From a virus, in the IMG/VR virus record IMGVR_UViG_3300012205_000179, positions 1-35,491 of that record: DNA of 35,491 nt, one strand, 5' to 3'. Shown piece by piece: positions 16,002 through 24,810 of the stretch. Both the position numbers and the translations under genes were made by a program. Under the pieces are notes generated by a model that saw only the letters and a program-made list of their open reading frames with translations, ran no database searches and had not been told where the DNA came from. Numbering within the stretch: the stretch's first letter is position 1; the number at the start of each line of letters is the position of its first letter.

Positions 16002-17374
16002 AGAACTTTTCTCCAGGACTTCTTTCGTTTCTCAAAACCGCGAAGAGCTATAACCGCGCAGACCTATTTTCCATTACGCCGATACCGCAGAATCTCTTAT
16101 TGTGGTCCCAGTCTCTCAATAAAGCGGTCTGGACTTACAACACAATCACTCGGCCAGTATCTGCAACCGTTTCAGCACCTAACGGAACGTTAACTGCTTA
16201 TGCGTTAATCCCCGTCGGCGCGACGGATGCCTATATATTCCAAAACGTGAATCTTGTAATCGGACAGACTTATACTTTCTCGGTTTGGTTAAAAGTCCCG
16301 TCAGGAACAAAGACGATCAATATCCAGCTCCAAGACAATGCTGGCAGTATATTGAATATCACATCCTGTAATGTGACTACGACATGGCAGCGCTTCTCAG
16401 TGACGCGGACATGCGCAGCCAGTTTTACCTATGTATATGTCGGTGGCTCGAATAGCTGGACAACCGGAGAAGTGGATGCGTGGGGCGTACAACTGGAATG
16501 GTCGTCCATCCTGGGCCCCTACGTTGCAACTCAGGCCGTTCCCATCGGTCCTTACGGTCCGCGGCCGCCATCGATCAATGCTTGTTCCTCGACATTCGAT
16601 ATCGCCTATCAGGGCGTCACTTATTACGGTTCGAAATTCGGAGCCTGGGAGCGCGGGAAAATCACTTCAGAGGCATCCTTCGATTTGAAGGCCAACGACA
16701 TGACGCTTAGCGTGTTCGCGCCCGGGACGCTGGCATATCCGAATACAAGCGTGACCATGATGGGAGCCGCGCAGCTTGGTCTTTTCGATGCCGCTCTCGT
16801 GCAGGTTTTTACCGCCTACTGGCCCATGGGGCAGATGCCGAATTCCTATATCGCCTTATTGGGCGTCGAAACAAAATTTGCCGGCTACATCAAACCGAAC
16901 GGCTCGATCGGCAGAAGCAAACTGGAATTTGAAGTCGCCGATGCACTCTATCTACTCAATCAGAAATTGCCTCGCAACATCATCCAGGCAAGCTGCCGGC
17001 ATACGCTTTACGATCCGAATTGCACCATGGTCGCGACGAATTTCAAATCAGCCACGATGACTGTCGCTTCCGGGAGCACCCGGCAAAGCATCAATACCAC
17101 GGCCACGCTTGGACAATCGCCGCCGATTTTTACTCAGGGCTACATCACGTTTCTAACAGGTCAAAATGCCGGATTGAGTTTCACGATCAAGCAGCAAGTC
17201 AGCACGACGAATCTTTTGCTGGCCGCGTCCGTGCCGCTGCCGCTTGCAATCGGGGATACTTTTACGGCATTTTTCGGATGCGCAAAATCTCAAGCGGTTT
17301 GTAGCGGAACTTTCGCGAACTTAATCCATTTCGGCGGCCAGGGTTTTGTGCCAAATCCAGAAGTTGCAATCTAA
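15998..17374 (+). CDS. DUF2163-type tail-tip protein with inserted carbohydrate-binding-like domain
   Basis: ATG 15998 overlaps the previous stop (ATGA). 458 residues. Residues ~31-180 are the same type of domain as in the preceding protein (NLLLWSQSLNKAVW, TFSVWLKVPSG, TTTWQRFSV, WGVQLEW, YVATQ). The rest fits the DUF2163/baseplate hub family: ITSEASFDLKANDMTLSVFAP in the middle and the C-terminal Cys-containing part (CRHTLYDPNC, GCAKSQAVCSGTFANLIHFGG), where GC....C...F.N..NFGG is characteristic. It should act in the tail tip with the DUF2460, NlpC/P60 and J-like proteins around it. Confidence 0.78.
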   Translation: MKNFSPGLLSFLKTAKSYNRADLFSITPIPQNLLLWSQSLNKAVWTYNTITRPVSATVSAPNGTLTAYALIPVGATDAYIFQNVNLVIGQTYTFSVWLKVPSGTKTINIQLQDNAGSILNITSCNVTTTWQRFSVTRTCAASFTYVYVGGSNSWTTGEVDAWGVQLEWSSILGPYVATQAVPIGPYGPRPPSINACSSTFDIAYQGVTYYGSKFGAWERGKITSEASFDLKANDMTLSVFAPGTLAYPNTSVTMMGAAQLGLFDAALVQVFTAYWPMGQMPNSYIALLGVETKFAGYIKPNGSIGRSKLEFEVADALYLLNQKLPRNIIQASCRHTLYDPNCTMVATNFKSATMTVASGSTRQSINTTATLGQSPPIFTQGYITFLTGQNAGLSFTIKQQVSTTNLLLAASVPLPLAIGDTFTAFFGCAKSQAVCSGTFANLIHFGGQGFVPNPEVAI

Positions 17375-17379
17375 GCACC

Positions 17380-17838
17380 ATGACTGAAGCATGTAAGCGC
17401 GACCGCATCATTGCCACGGCAAGATCCTGGCTGAACACGCCCTTTATCGATTCGCAATGTTGCAAGGGTTTTGGGGTCGATTGTGCCTACTTTCTATCTG
17501 CAGTTGCTACTGAATCTGGCGTGGTCGAGCATGTTGAGATCCCGCCCTATTCACCGCAGATTTATCTGCACAAGAAACCGGATGGCACCTGGGACGACAC
17601 CTACGAAAAAATCATTCGGCAGTATGCGCATGAAATCTCAGAGGCTCAGGTAAAGCCCGGCGACATGGTGCTTTATAAAATCGCCCATAGCTATACCCAC
17701 GGAGGCATCATCGAATCCTGGCCGGACAAGATCATTCATCCGATCCGGCCTTATGGCGTGATCTATTCATCGGCGAACGAAGGATTCGTGCAGCGCCGCG
17801 AGCATCGTTTTTTTTCAGTCTTCACGGAGAATAAGTAA
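17380..17838 (+). CDS. NlpC/P60-family tail-tip peptidase
   Basis: 152 residues. The catalytic Cys is C35 in GFGVDCAYF and the His is H107 in THGGIIESW, with the usual spacing of NlpC/P60 phage cell-wall peptidases; the preceding RSWLNTPFIDSQC is also typical. Found between DUF2163 and J-like genes, as in gene-transfer agents and many siphoviruses, where it cuts peptidoglycan at the tail tip during DNA entry. Its TAA overlaps the next ATG by one base. Confidence 0.85.
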   Translation: MTEACKRDRIIATARSWLNTPFIDSQCCKGFGVDCAYFLSAVATESGVVEHVEIPPYSPQIYLHKKPDGTWDDTYEKIIRQYAHEISEAQVKPGDMVLYKIAHSYTHGGIIESWPDKIIHPIRPYGVIYSSANEGFVQRREHRFFSVFTENK

Positions 17839-20800
17839 TGGGGCTTCTCGGCGGTGGAAGCGGGAACCGTACGCAAAAGTACAACGCGGTACGGACCAAC
17901 AATTCGATCCTTGGCATCACCGTCCCTCTTCTTTTCGGCCAGAACCGCCTTGCCGCGCGCTTGATCGATTACAACGATTTCACGGCCACGAAAGCGAAGC
18001 AACAGGGCGGCAAAGGGCTTGGCAAGGGTGGCACGCAGTATGTCTACACCGCTTCGATTATCGCTCTTCTAGCTCAAGGCCCTATCAACGCCCTTCTAAA
18101 TCTTTGGGATTCTACCGGGCGTTTCGTGCTTCTCAGCTCTTCTGAGACCCATACGATCGCTGGTGGTGGCGGCACATACACGCCGACAAATGCGGCTATT
18201 TTTGGAAACGACCAGGGCGTCTACGTCGCGACAAGTTATTCCGTCGGTCCTTTTACGGATTACGGATCTCCCGGGCCCGTAACGCTCACCGGAACGCAGA
18301 ATATCCCCATGGTGCAAGTCCCATCGTCGCCCGGCGCCGGCCAGTACAGCGTGAATCCAACAACTGGCGTATACAGTTTTGCAGCAGCCGATGCCGGAAA
18401 AGTTGCCACCATAAATTATTCCTACTATCGCTACCAGATCATCACGCAGGAAATCACGGTCGTGCCATTCTCGGGTCCTTTTACGGTTACGGTGGACAAT
18501 TCCACGAATTTCGTTGCCGACCGCGGCGTGAGCTTCTATCCGAGCGGCACAGCCCTGATCAAAGTCGGCGGCTCGCCGGCTGCAGGACATTATTCACAGT
18601 CCGGAGCGACTTACACTTTCAATTCCGCGGACACCGGGTTAGGCATCGTCATCAACTATCAATACAAGGATCCCAATACAAACACGAATGCTCCAACGAC
18701 ATTGAACCTCACGCTTGTCAGCGGCCTCCTCGGCCAGGCTCCGCTTTCCTATATGACCGGGAAGCATCCATCGAAGGCGCTCGGTTATTCACAACTGGCC
18801 TATATTTTCTCTTCCGCTTTGTATCTGGGATTCACTCCGGAACTGCCGAATTATTCTTACGAGGTTGCCGGCAATTTCCAGTTTGGCGGCGGCGTCGTCG
18901 ATGCGAATCCCGCCGACTGCATCACTGCTTTGCTGACCGATCCTGCATTCAGTATCGGTTTCCCGCTCAACGGCATAAGCGGTCTTGATAGCGCATCCCT
19001 GGCGCGGAAGTGCTGGACGGCGAATTCTTTGTTCATTTCGCCGATCATCGAGAATCAAACGCCTTGCGCCCACATCATTGCTCCATGGCTCGAGGCCGGC
19101 ATGTGTGCTGCATTTTGGAGCGAAGGACTGCTCAAATTCGTTCCTTACAGCGACACGACCGCGGTCGGCAACGGCGTCACCTATTCGCCATCGACAACTC
19201 CGATCGTGAACATCACCGACGACAATTACATTCTTCCGAAAGACAAGGCCGAAGATCCCATAAAAATCACCAGGTCCGCCTGGCAGGATGCTTTCAACCG
19301 CGCGCAGGTCACGTATCAGGCCCGCGTGAACGATTACAATCCCGAGGTTGTCTACGAACAGGACGAAGCATCGATCGGCCGGTACGGCTTGCGCATCGAG
19401 GACCCCCAGCAATATGATTTCATCACTACGCTCGTGGCCGCTCAATATGCCGCTTCGATGCGCGTGCAGCGCAAATCCTATATTCGCAACGAATACACGT
19501 TTAAGCTTCCTGATACATTCTCTTATCTGGAGCCAATGGATGTCGTCACGATCAACGATCTGATCCTGGGGCTATCAGGGACTCCTGTTCGCATCACAAA
19601 AATCGAAGACGATCCGCAAGAAGGCTTGAGCATTACTGCGGAAGATTTCATCTGGGGCACGGCGCAGCCTGCTTACAATCCGAAAGATGTCAATGCGCCC
19701 TACGTTCTGGAACTTGGCCAGCAAGACCCGGGGAATACGAATGCACTTGTCCTTGAAGCTCCTAACCGTCTTGGATTGCAGCAAGGAAACATTCTCTACG
19801 GGTTTGTGAATGGTTCCAATCCGAATTGGGGCGGCTGCCATGTCTGGGTGAGCACCGATGGCGGAACAAATTACGCTTTATTGACAACCATCAGTTCGCC
19901 CAGCAGGCTCGGTACGCTAACACAATCGCTGGCAGCTTTCAGCTCGGCGAATCCGGATAATACCAATACGCTTCAGGTAAAACTCAATGTTGCCGGGGCC
20001 ACTCTCGCCACAGTTGCTTCATCCGACGCCTCGAACCTTGTGAGCCTCTGTGCAATCGTCAATGCATCGAATGCCCTCGAACTGTTGAGTTATCAAACGG
20101 CAAGTCTTGTCGGCGGGGAACTCTACAATTTGACGACACTCTATCGTGGGGTATACGGAACTCCCGGGTCTTCGCACCTTGCTGGTGAGATATTTGCCCG
20201 GTTGGACCAGGCCAGTTTCATCCAGCAATACGATCCGACATTCTACGGCAAAACGCTCAATTTCAAATTCACCTCGTTCAATCTCCTTGGCAATCAGGAA
20301 CAATCGCTTTCTGCCGTGACTGCTTATCCCTTGACGATTGCCGGCACCGGGAAAGGTGCTGTAGGTCTCGATACAGGCTATCTGCTCATAGGAGCACCAG
20401 GGTATACGGCGTATCGGCCACTTTCGAATCCATTGACCGCCCATGATGCCGGATCCAATGCTACCGTGAATATCGCGTCGTTCACGATGCAGCTCGCCGG
20501 ACTGACGAACATTGCCTATAACTCCGGCTCGATCACCGGGCTTTCCTACAACACGCTCTACTACATTTATTTCGACGATATCGCCGAAGTCGGCGGGACG
20601 GTCACCTATAATGCGACGACAACGAAAGAAACGGCCTTCGCCGGGACTAATCGATTTTTTGTTGGCTCGATTTTCACGCCGCGCGCCGGTGCGGTCGATA
20701 CGATTGGAAATCTCGATGGCGGCAATGGAGCCCAAGGTGGTCGTCTGAATGTATTAGGCATGTCATTTGCACAAAACGGCGCACGAATCAGCGGCAATGG

Positions 20801-21239
20801 CACAATTACCAATTTGCAGAATTGCGTCGATGGCAACATGACAACATTTACGAGACTCACCGTTACCGGCAATGGTGCGGTGAACCAAGCTGAAATATAC
20901 CTGTCAGCACCACCAGCGTTGAATCGGAATTATATATCCGCCACTTTAAAACTGGTCGTGGCGATAGCGACAGACAGTTTGGCTCCTACCACTCCGAACG
21001 TCATAGTCGCTACCGGTGGCCATAATGTGGTCCTGCCCGTCGGTGGTACCGTCGCTTTTGTGGATTTCCAACTTGCCGTGGGCAATACCCTCGCGTATCA
21101 AGAGTTGTCGACAGTATTGGTGTCCAATGCGAATTTATCCCAAACATGGGTCAGTATCTATCTAGCGACAACGACGACTCATACCTCCGGAACACTGAAC
21201 GTAGACGTCTATGGTTCTTGGATCGAGGCAGTCGAATGA
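17838..21239 (+). CDS. J-like tail tip / host-specificity protein
   Basis: 1133 residues. The N-terminus (NNSILGITVPLLFGQNRLAARLIDYNDF) is typical of J/GTA tail-tip proteins that cap the tail. Residues ~113-198 and 213-277 are two copies of a small beta-domain also present in the tail tube protein (GQYSVNPTTGVYSFAAADAGK; HYSQSGATYTFNSADTG). Residues ~440-600 carry the conserved central part (DDNYILPKDKAEDPIKITR, YGLRIEDPQQYDFIT, YTFKLPDTFSYLEPMDVVTI). The last ~450 residues are Ig-/fibre-like repeats and probably bind the receptor. It is last in the tail operon, which agrees with the role. Confidence 0.78.
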   Translation: MGLLGGGSGNRTQKYNAVRTNNSILGITVPLLFGQNRLAARLIDYNDFTATKAKQQGGKGLGKGGTQYVYTASIIALLAQGPINALLNLWDSTGRFVLLSSSETHTIAGGGGTYTPTNAAIFGNDQGVYVATSYSVGPFTDYGSPGPVTLTGTQNIPMVQVPSSPGAGQYSVNPTTGVYSFAAADAGKVATINYSYYRYQIITQEITVVPFSGPFTVTVDNSTNFVADRGVSFYPSGTALIKVGGSPAAGHYSQSGATYTFNSADTGLGIVINYQYKDPNTNTNAPTTLNLTLVSGLLGQAPLSYMTGKHPSKALGYSQLAYIFSSALYLGFTPELPNYSYEVAGNFQFGGGVVDANPADCITALLTDPAFSIGFPLNGISGLDSASLARKCWTANSLFISPIIENQTPCAHIIAPWLEAGMCAAFWSEGLLKFVPYSDTTAVGNGVTYSPSTTPIVNITDDNYILPKDKAEDPIKITRSAWQDAFNRAQVTYQARVNDYNPEVVYEQDEASIGRYGLRIEDPQQYDFITTLVAAQYAASMRVQRKSYIRNEYTFKLPDTFSYLEPMDVVTINDLILGLSGTPVRITKIEDDPQEGLSITAEDFIWGTAQPAYNPKDVNAPYVLELGQQDPGNTNALVLEAPNRLGLQQGNILYGFVNGSNPNWGGCHVWVSTDGGTNYALLTTISSPSRLGTLTQSLAAFSSANPDNTNTLQVKLNVAGATLATVASSDASNLVSLCAIVNASNALELLSYQTASLVGGELYNLTTLYRGVYGTPGSSHLAGEIFARLDQASFIQQYDPTFYGKTLNFKFTSFNLLGNQEQSLSAVTAYPLTIAGTGKGAVGLDTGYLLIGAPGYTAYRPLSNPLTAHDAGSNATVNIASFTMQLAGLTNIAYNSGSITGLSYNTLYYIYFDDIAEVGGTVTYNATTTKETAFAGTNRFFVGSIFTPRAGAVDTIGNLDGGNGAQGGRLNVLGMSFAQNGARISGNGTITNLQNCVDGNMTTFTRLTVTGNGAVNQAEIYLSAPPALNRNYISATLKLVVAIATDSLAPTTPNVIVATGGHNVVLPVGGTVAFVDFQLAVGNTLAYQELSTVLVSNANLSQTWVSIYLATTTTHTSGTLNVDVYGSWIEAVE

Positions 21240-21505
21240 AAAAACTTGAATCAATCACAATCGACGGACACATCGTGGAACTACAAGCGCATCGCAGGGA
21301 AGGCGGTATCCACTTCATCGCCATCTGCGGAGAACACAAACGCGAGAGCTTCATGTCCATGCATACGGATTCGCCGAGCACCAAGGAGCAGCACGCCATC
21401 AACGTGAAATTGCATATCGAACGGCTCGCTAAGGAAGCCGCCGGCCATCACCAGAACGAGAAGCTGCTCGATGATTTCTTCGAGGAGGAAAATGGACAGG
21501 AATAG
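21236..21505 (+). CDS. Small hypothetical protein
   Basis: ATG 21236 overlaps the stop of the J-like gene (ATGA). 89 residues, with a strand-rich first half (ITIDGHIVELQAHRREGGIHFIAICGEHK) and an acidic helical end (EKLLDDFFEEENGQE). It overlaps the start of the endolysin by 14 bases. No family recognised; it could be a small tail- or lysis-associated accessory. Confidence 0.6.
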   Translation: MKKLESITIDGHIVELQAHRREGGIHFIAICGEHKRESFMSMHTDSPSTKEQHAINVKLHIERLAKEAAGHHQNEKLLDDFFEEENGQE

Positions 21506-22013
21506 TGAAGCGCGGTTGCTGGAAGTCCATCCGAAGCTCGCGCAAAAAATCCGCACGCTTGCAGAAGTCCTCTTACAAGAAGAAATTGAAATCCGCGTGA
21601 CGCAGGGATTCCGGACCTGGGCGCAGCAGCATGCTCTGTGGCTGCAAGGGCGGGCCCCGGTCGACGATGTGAATACCTGCCGGCTCAATTGCGGGATGCA
21701 AATCATTCCTGAACACCAGAACCGGCGCGTTACAAAAGCAGACAGCGGACAGAGTTGGCACAATCTAGGTTTAGCCGTTGACGTTGCCCCGTTTCGCAAT
21801 GGCAATCCAATTTGGGACGAAAAAGATCCGGTCTGGGCGCGCATCATTACGGCCGGAGAAGCTCTCGGATTACGAAGCGGAACTTCCTGGGGCGACGAGC
21901 CCCATTTTGAATGGACATGCCAGTATCCCGCAATGCCGACAGAGGAAGTTCGTCAATTGTATAACGCTGACGGGGTTAAGGCAGTGTGGGATTCTTTAAG
22001 GCAGGAGTCTTGA
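21492..22013 (+). CDS. Endolysin, M15-type L-alanyl-D-glutamate peptidase
   Basis: ATG 21492 follows GAGGAGG by 4 bases; an in-frame ATG at 21471 is less likely. 173 residues. Metal ligands of M15 peptidases are visible as H90 and D97 in SWHNLGLAVDV and H138 in DEPHFEW, plus the RVTQGFRTWAQQHALWLQGR helix. This family includes T5 and Listeria phage endolysins and cuts the peptide cross-bridge. There is no cell-wall-binding domain and no signal peptide, so a holin is needed. The stop TGA is shared with the ATG of the homing endonuclease (TGATG). Confidence 0.85.
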   Translation: MDRNSEARLLEVHPKLAQKIRTLAEVLLQEEIEIRVTQGFRTWAQQHALWLQGRAPVDDVNTCRLNCGMQIIPEHQNRRVTKADSGQSWHNLGLAVDVAPFRNGNPIWDEKDPVWARIITAGEALGLRSGTSWGDEPHFEWTCQYPAMPTEEVRQLYNADGVKAVWDSLRQES

Positions 22014-22747
22014 TGTGCTTAGGTACCATATACGGATTATGTCATCCAATTACTATGAACGTAAGGTACATCGGTAAAACACACAGGAGCATCAGAATTC
22101 GCTTGAATGAGCATATCAATGAAGCCAGGAATGGTAGATCGCATAGACCACAAGCAACTTGGTGCGCGAATTGGATTCTATCTTTACTGCGAAATGGCAT
22201 GAAGCCTGTTTTGGTAGTCTTAGAGAAAGATGTAAAAAATTGGGTAGCTAGAGAGAGATTTTGGATTAGAAAGTATCGTCGAGCAGGAGCTAGATTAACG
22301 AATGCGACAGATGGAGGAGAAGGAGTATCAGGGCATAAGCAGACGAAAGCAGAAAGAATGAAACACAGCCTATCTATTAGGAAGTTCTGTCGAGAGAATC
22401 CGACCGCAAGAAGCAACTCGAATAAAGGTCGCCGGTTTTCTGAGGAGACAAAGAAAAAGATTGCAAAAGCACATCTAGGAAAGGCTTTAACGATAGCTCA
22501 CAGAAGAGCGATTTCTGCTGCTTTCATGCTTATGGGAGATAAAAATCCAGCTAAGAGTTTAGATGCCAGAAGAAAGATTTCTGAGGCAAAGAAAGGGTTC
22601 AAAATGTCAGAAGAAACCAAGGAGAAGATGAGGCATAGTGCAAGACGTAGTATCATAAAACATTCAAGAGACAAATTCGGGCGATTTGCTAATTTTTATC
22701 GTCTCCTTTTTGGGCTTACAGGAAAGCCAGTCCTACGCCGATCCTGA
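22013..22747 (+). CDS. GIY-YIG homing endonuclease with NUMOD3 motifs
   Basis: I choose ATG 22013, which overlaps the endolysin stop; the frame is open a little further upstream. 244 residues. The nuclease core has TIYGLCHP..MNVRYIGKT, the catalytic Arg region (RIRLNEHI), and ARERFWIRKYR with the catalytic Glu, then LTNATDGGEGVSGH. The C-terminal half is basic and carries NUMOD3-like repeats (GRRFSEETKKKIAKAHLG, MSEETKEKMRHSAR). It is A-rich compared with its neighbours, suggesting a recent arrival. It appears intact and may still promote homing at its target. Confidence 0.85.
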   Translation: MCLGTIYGLCHPITMNVRYIGKTHRSIRIRLNEHINEARNGRSHRPQATWCANWILSLLRNGMKPVLVVLEKDVKNWVARERFWIRKYRRAGARLTNATDGGEGVSGHKQTKAERMKHSLSIRKFCRENPTARSNSNKGRRFSEETKKKIAKAHLGKALTIAHRRAISAAFMLMGDKNPAKSLDARRKISEAKKGFKMSEETKEKMRHSARRSIIKHSRDKFGRFANFYRLLFGLTGKPVLRRS

Positions 22748-22805
22748 GAGGGCAAGACGCCAACGTCGGCGGCTCTGGAACCCAAGCCGTATGGGATGCG
22801 GCTGA

Positions 22806-22842
22806 GATTTCCTGAAAAATGCTCTTGTGGAAATCAAGAGCA
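22806..22842 (+). promoter_or_regulatory. Two mutually exclusive hairpins
   Basis: GATTTCC (22806-22812) can pair with GGAAATC (22829-22835), while GCTCTTG (22821-22827), lying in that loop, can pair with CAAGAGC (22835-22841). The two 7-bp stems share base 22835 and leave no crossing loop, so only one can form fully. It lies between the endonuclease and the recombination operon. Confidence 0.4.
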
Positions 22843-22847
22843 GGTTC

Positions 22848-22876
22848 TTGACATGTATAACTTCTGGTAGTAGTGT
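22848..22876 (+). promoter_or_regulatory. Promoter TTGACA-N17-TAGTGT
   Basis: Perfect -35 box at 22848-22853, 17-base spacer, -10 TAGTGT at 22871-22876. Predicted start near 22883, only a few bases before the zinc-ribbon gene's TTG start at 22886. It probably drives the RecT operon. Confidence 0.5.
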
Positions 22877-22885
22877 CGGCCTGCT

Positions 22886-23095
22886 TTGAAACGAACGCTA
22901 AAACCGCTACTTCCAAATCAATGCGCGAAATGCGGGCATGAATGGTATCCGCGCTCGCAGAAAACGGTCAAATGTCCCAACTGTCAAACGCGAAAGTGGA
23001 ATGGGCAAAGAATTCATAAGAAGGGACGATCCGCATGGCCAATGAAACCGCAGCAAAAAAGCAGCAGCAGCAGGACCCTGTCATCGAAAAGATGA
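22886..23095 (+). CDS. Small zinc-ribbon protein
   Basis: 69 residues with TTG start. CAKCGH and CPNCQTRKW form a clear pair of CxxC zinc knuckles (residues 13-18 and 30-38), as in small phage zinc ribbons often encoded before recombination genes. The last ~20 residues overlap the RecT start in another frame and are Ser/Lys-rich, so the C-terminus is less certain. The predicted transcription start is almost at the start codon, implying a near-leaderless message. Confidence 0.55.
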   Translation: MKRTLKPLLPNQCAKCGHEWYPRSQKTVKCPNCQTRKWNGQRIHKKGRSAWPMKPQQKSSSSRTLSSKR

Positions 23096-24144
23096 CGGTC
23101 GCCAAACCGAATCTTATTGCGCGACTGCCACAAGGCATCGACCGTAACCGGTTTTTCCTCGGGATTTTAACGGCAATCCAGAAAAGCAAAGCCACGGCAT
23201 CGCCAGGCAAGAGCCTTGCAGATTGCGATCCGAACAGCGTTCTGCTCGCTGCTTACGATGCCGCCGAAGTCGGCTGCAGTCTCAGCCCTTCGCTGCAACT
23301 CGGATGGCTGATACCTTATGGCAAAGAATGCAATTTCCAGCCATCCTACCGTTTCTTTATCCAGAAAGCCTACGAGACGGGAGAAGTGAAAACCTTTTAC
23401 GCCGAAGTGGTCTACGCAGGCGATAAGTTCGATAGGCAATTTGCGCCGAAACGGAGTCTATCGCATGAACCAGGCAATGGCGAGCGCAGCATGAAAACCA
23501 GAATTGGTGCTTATTCCTTGATCGAATTTACCGATGGCACTGTCGATTTTGAATATATGACTGCTGAACAAATTGAACGGCACCGGAATCATTCGAAACA
23601 GCCGAATAGCATGAAATGGGTGGCCTTCTGGGAGGAAGGCTGGAAAATCACTCCGATTAGAGTGATTGCCAAGCGATTGCCGCTCAAGAATCGGAACCTC
23701 GAGGGGCTTGTAGAAATCGTCAATCGTGATGCAGAGCGCGATCTTGATATCGCAGTGGAACAAATCATGGAGCCTTCCATTCCGCGCCGAATGCCTGAAC
23801 CCGAGAAGCCTGCGGAGAAGTCCGAACCGGCTGCAGCGGCTGAAACTGCGGCGACCGAGCCAAAAGAAGAACCCAAACCTGCCAGCAAGGAACCGGAAAA
23901 GGCTGCTTCTACTCAAGCGAATGCCACCCCGGCGGCCGGGTCTATGTTTGCCGAGGGGGACCAAGATCCCTATGTGACGCCGGCGGAGATCCAAGACTTC
24001 TGGAACAAAGCCTTTGGCGCCAACTGGAAGAAGCCTGAAGTCGTCAAGTTCATCAAGGAAACTTACAAAGTCGAAGCGCTGAAGGATATGCGGAAATCGC
24101 AGCTTGCCAGCGCCTTGGACAGTATTACGCAAGCGAGAGAATAG
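23035..24144 (+). CDS. recT: RecT-family ssDNA-annealing recombinase
   Basis: 369 residues. The N-terminal two thirds fit RecT/Bet-like annealases: a helix after the Gln-rich start, LIARLPQGIDRNRFFLGILTAIQKSK, DPNSVLLAAYDAAEVGCSLSPSLQLGWLIPYG and CNFQPSYRFFIQKAYETGEVKTFYAEVVY. The GWLIPYG and Q.sYRG-like segments are characteristic. The last ~130 residues are Pro/Glu/Ala-rich linker then a small helical end, a likely SSB or nuclease interaction arm. Next to it is a PD-(D/E)XK nuclease, so the two probably act as an annealase-exonuclease pair. Confidence 0.85.
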   Translation: MANETAAKKQQQQDPVIEKMTVAKPNLIARLPQGIDRNRFFLGILTAIQKSKATASPGKSLADCDPNSVLLAAYDAAEVGCSLSPSLQLGWLIPYGKECNFQPSYRFFIQKAYETGEVKTFYAEVVYAGDKFDRQFAPKRSLSHEPGNGERSMKTRIGAYSLIEFTDGTVDFEYMTAEQIERHRNHSKQPNSMKWVAFWEEGWKITPIRVIAKRLPLKNRNLEGLVEIVNRDAERDLDIAVEQIMEPSIPRRMPEPEKPAEKSEPAAAAETAATEPKEEPKPASKEPEKAASTQANATPAAGSMFAEGDQDPYVTPAEIQDFWNKAFGANWKKPEVVKFIKETYKVEALKDMRKSQLASALDSITQARE

Positions 24145-24806
24145 TGCTGGCGCGGGGATGCAGTTTTGATGAGGCGACGCATTCTTACACGATGGAAGGC
24201 CGTACGATCCCATCGTGTACACGGACACTCGATCACGCCGGGCTTATCAGTTACGAGATGGTGCGGAAAGAGATTCTCGACAGGAAAAGTACGATTGGAA
24301 CATTGGTCCATCTTGGAAGCCACTACTATGATGAAGGAACGCTCGACTGGACGTCCTTCAAAGAAGATAATCCGGCCGATCAGGATACCAAAGGCCGCAT
24401 CGAGGCCTGGGCCAACTTCCGTGGCGATACCGGATTTGTCCCGCGTTTGATCGAAGAACCATACATTGCCACGATCAACGGGATGACCTATGGATTAAAA
24501 ATCGACCGTGAAGGATTGATGCGCGGCCAGGAATCCATCATTGAAATCAAGAATGCCGCGAATGCTGAGTCATGGTGGGCGATCCAGCTCGCCGGCTATG
24601 CCCTGGGGGTTCCAGACGGGAAGCATAGTTCAGCAAGGGCTATGTTTGCCCGCCGGCGCCGTATGGCGGTACAGCTTTTCCCGGATGGGCGCTATAAAAA
24701 ATACGATTTTCGTGACTCTCAAGACGCTGAGATTTTCATTTCCACGCTCCATATAACGACCTGGAAATTAAATCACAGCAGCCCATTGCGGAAAATCGAG
24801 GAGTGA
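24144..24806 (+). CDS. PD-(D/E)XK nuclease, RecB/Cas4-like
   Basis: GTG overlaps the RecT stop TAG. 220 residues. GTLVHLGSHYYDEG (H56), GLKIDREG (D121), SIIEIKNAA (E134 and K136) and WWAIQLAGYAL (Q148) match the H...D...ExK...Q order of RecB/Cas4-type exonucleases. It likely makes 3' single-stranded ends for the RecT protein. No Cys cluster is seen, so it is not a canonical Fe-S Cas4. Confidence 0.82.
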   Translation: MLARGCSFDEATHSYTMEGRTIPSCTRTLDHAGLISYEMVRKEILDRKSTIGTLVHLGSHYYDEGTLDWTSFKEDNPADQDTKGRIEAWANFRGDTGFVPRLIEEPYIATINGMTYGLKIDREGLMRGQESIIEIKNAANAESWWAIQLAGYALGVPDGKHSSARAMFARRRRMAVQLFPDGRYKKYDFRDSQDAEIFISTLHITTWKLNHSSPLRKIEE

Positions 24807-24810
24807 TCCA

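Noticed and set aside
22013-22747. Group I intron hosting the GIY-YIG gene
   Set aside because: No room for a ribozyme core outside the ORF, and the endolysin upstream looks complete; a free-standing mobile gene is simpler.
22806-22841. H-type pseudoknot
   Set aside because: The two stems share a base and the loop crossing the 7-bp stem would be 0 nt, which is geometrically impossible; treated as alternative hairpins.
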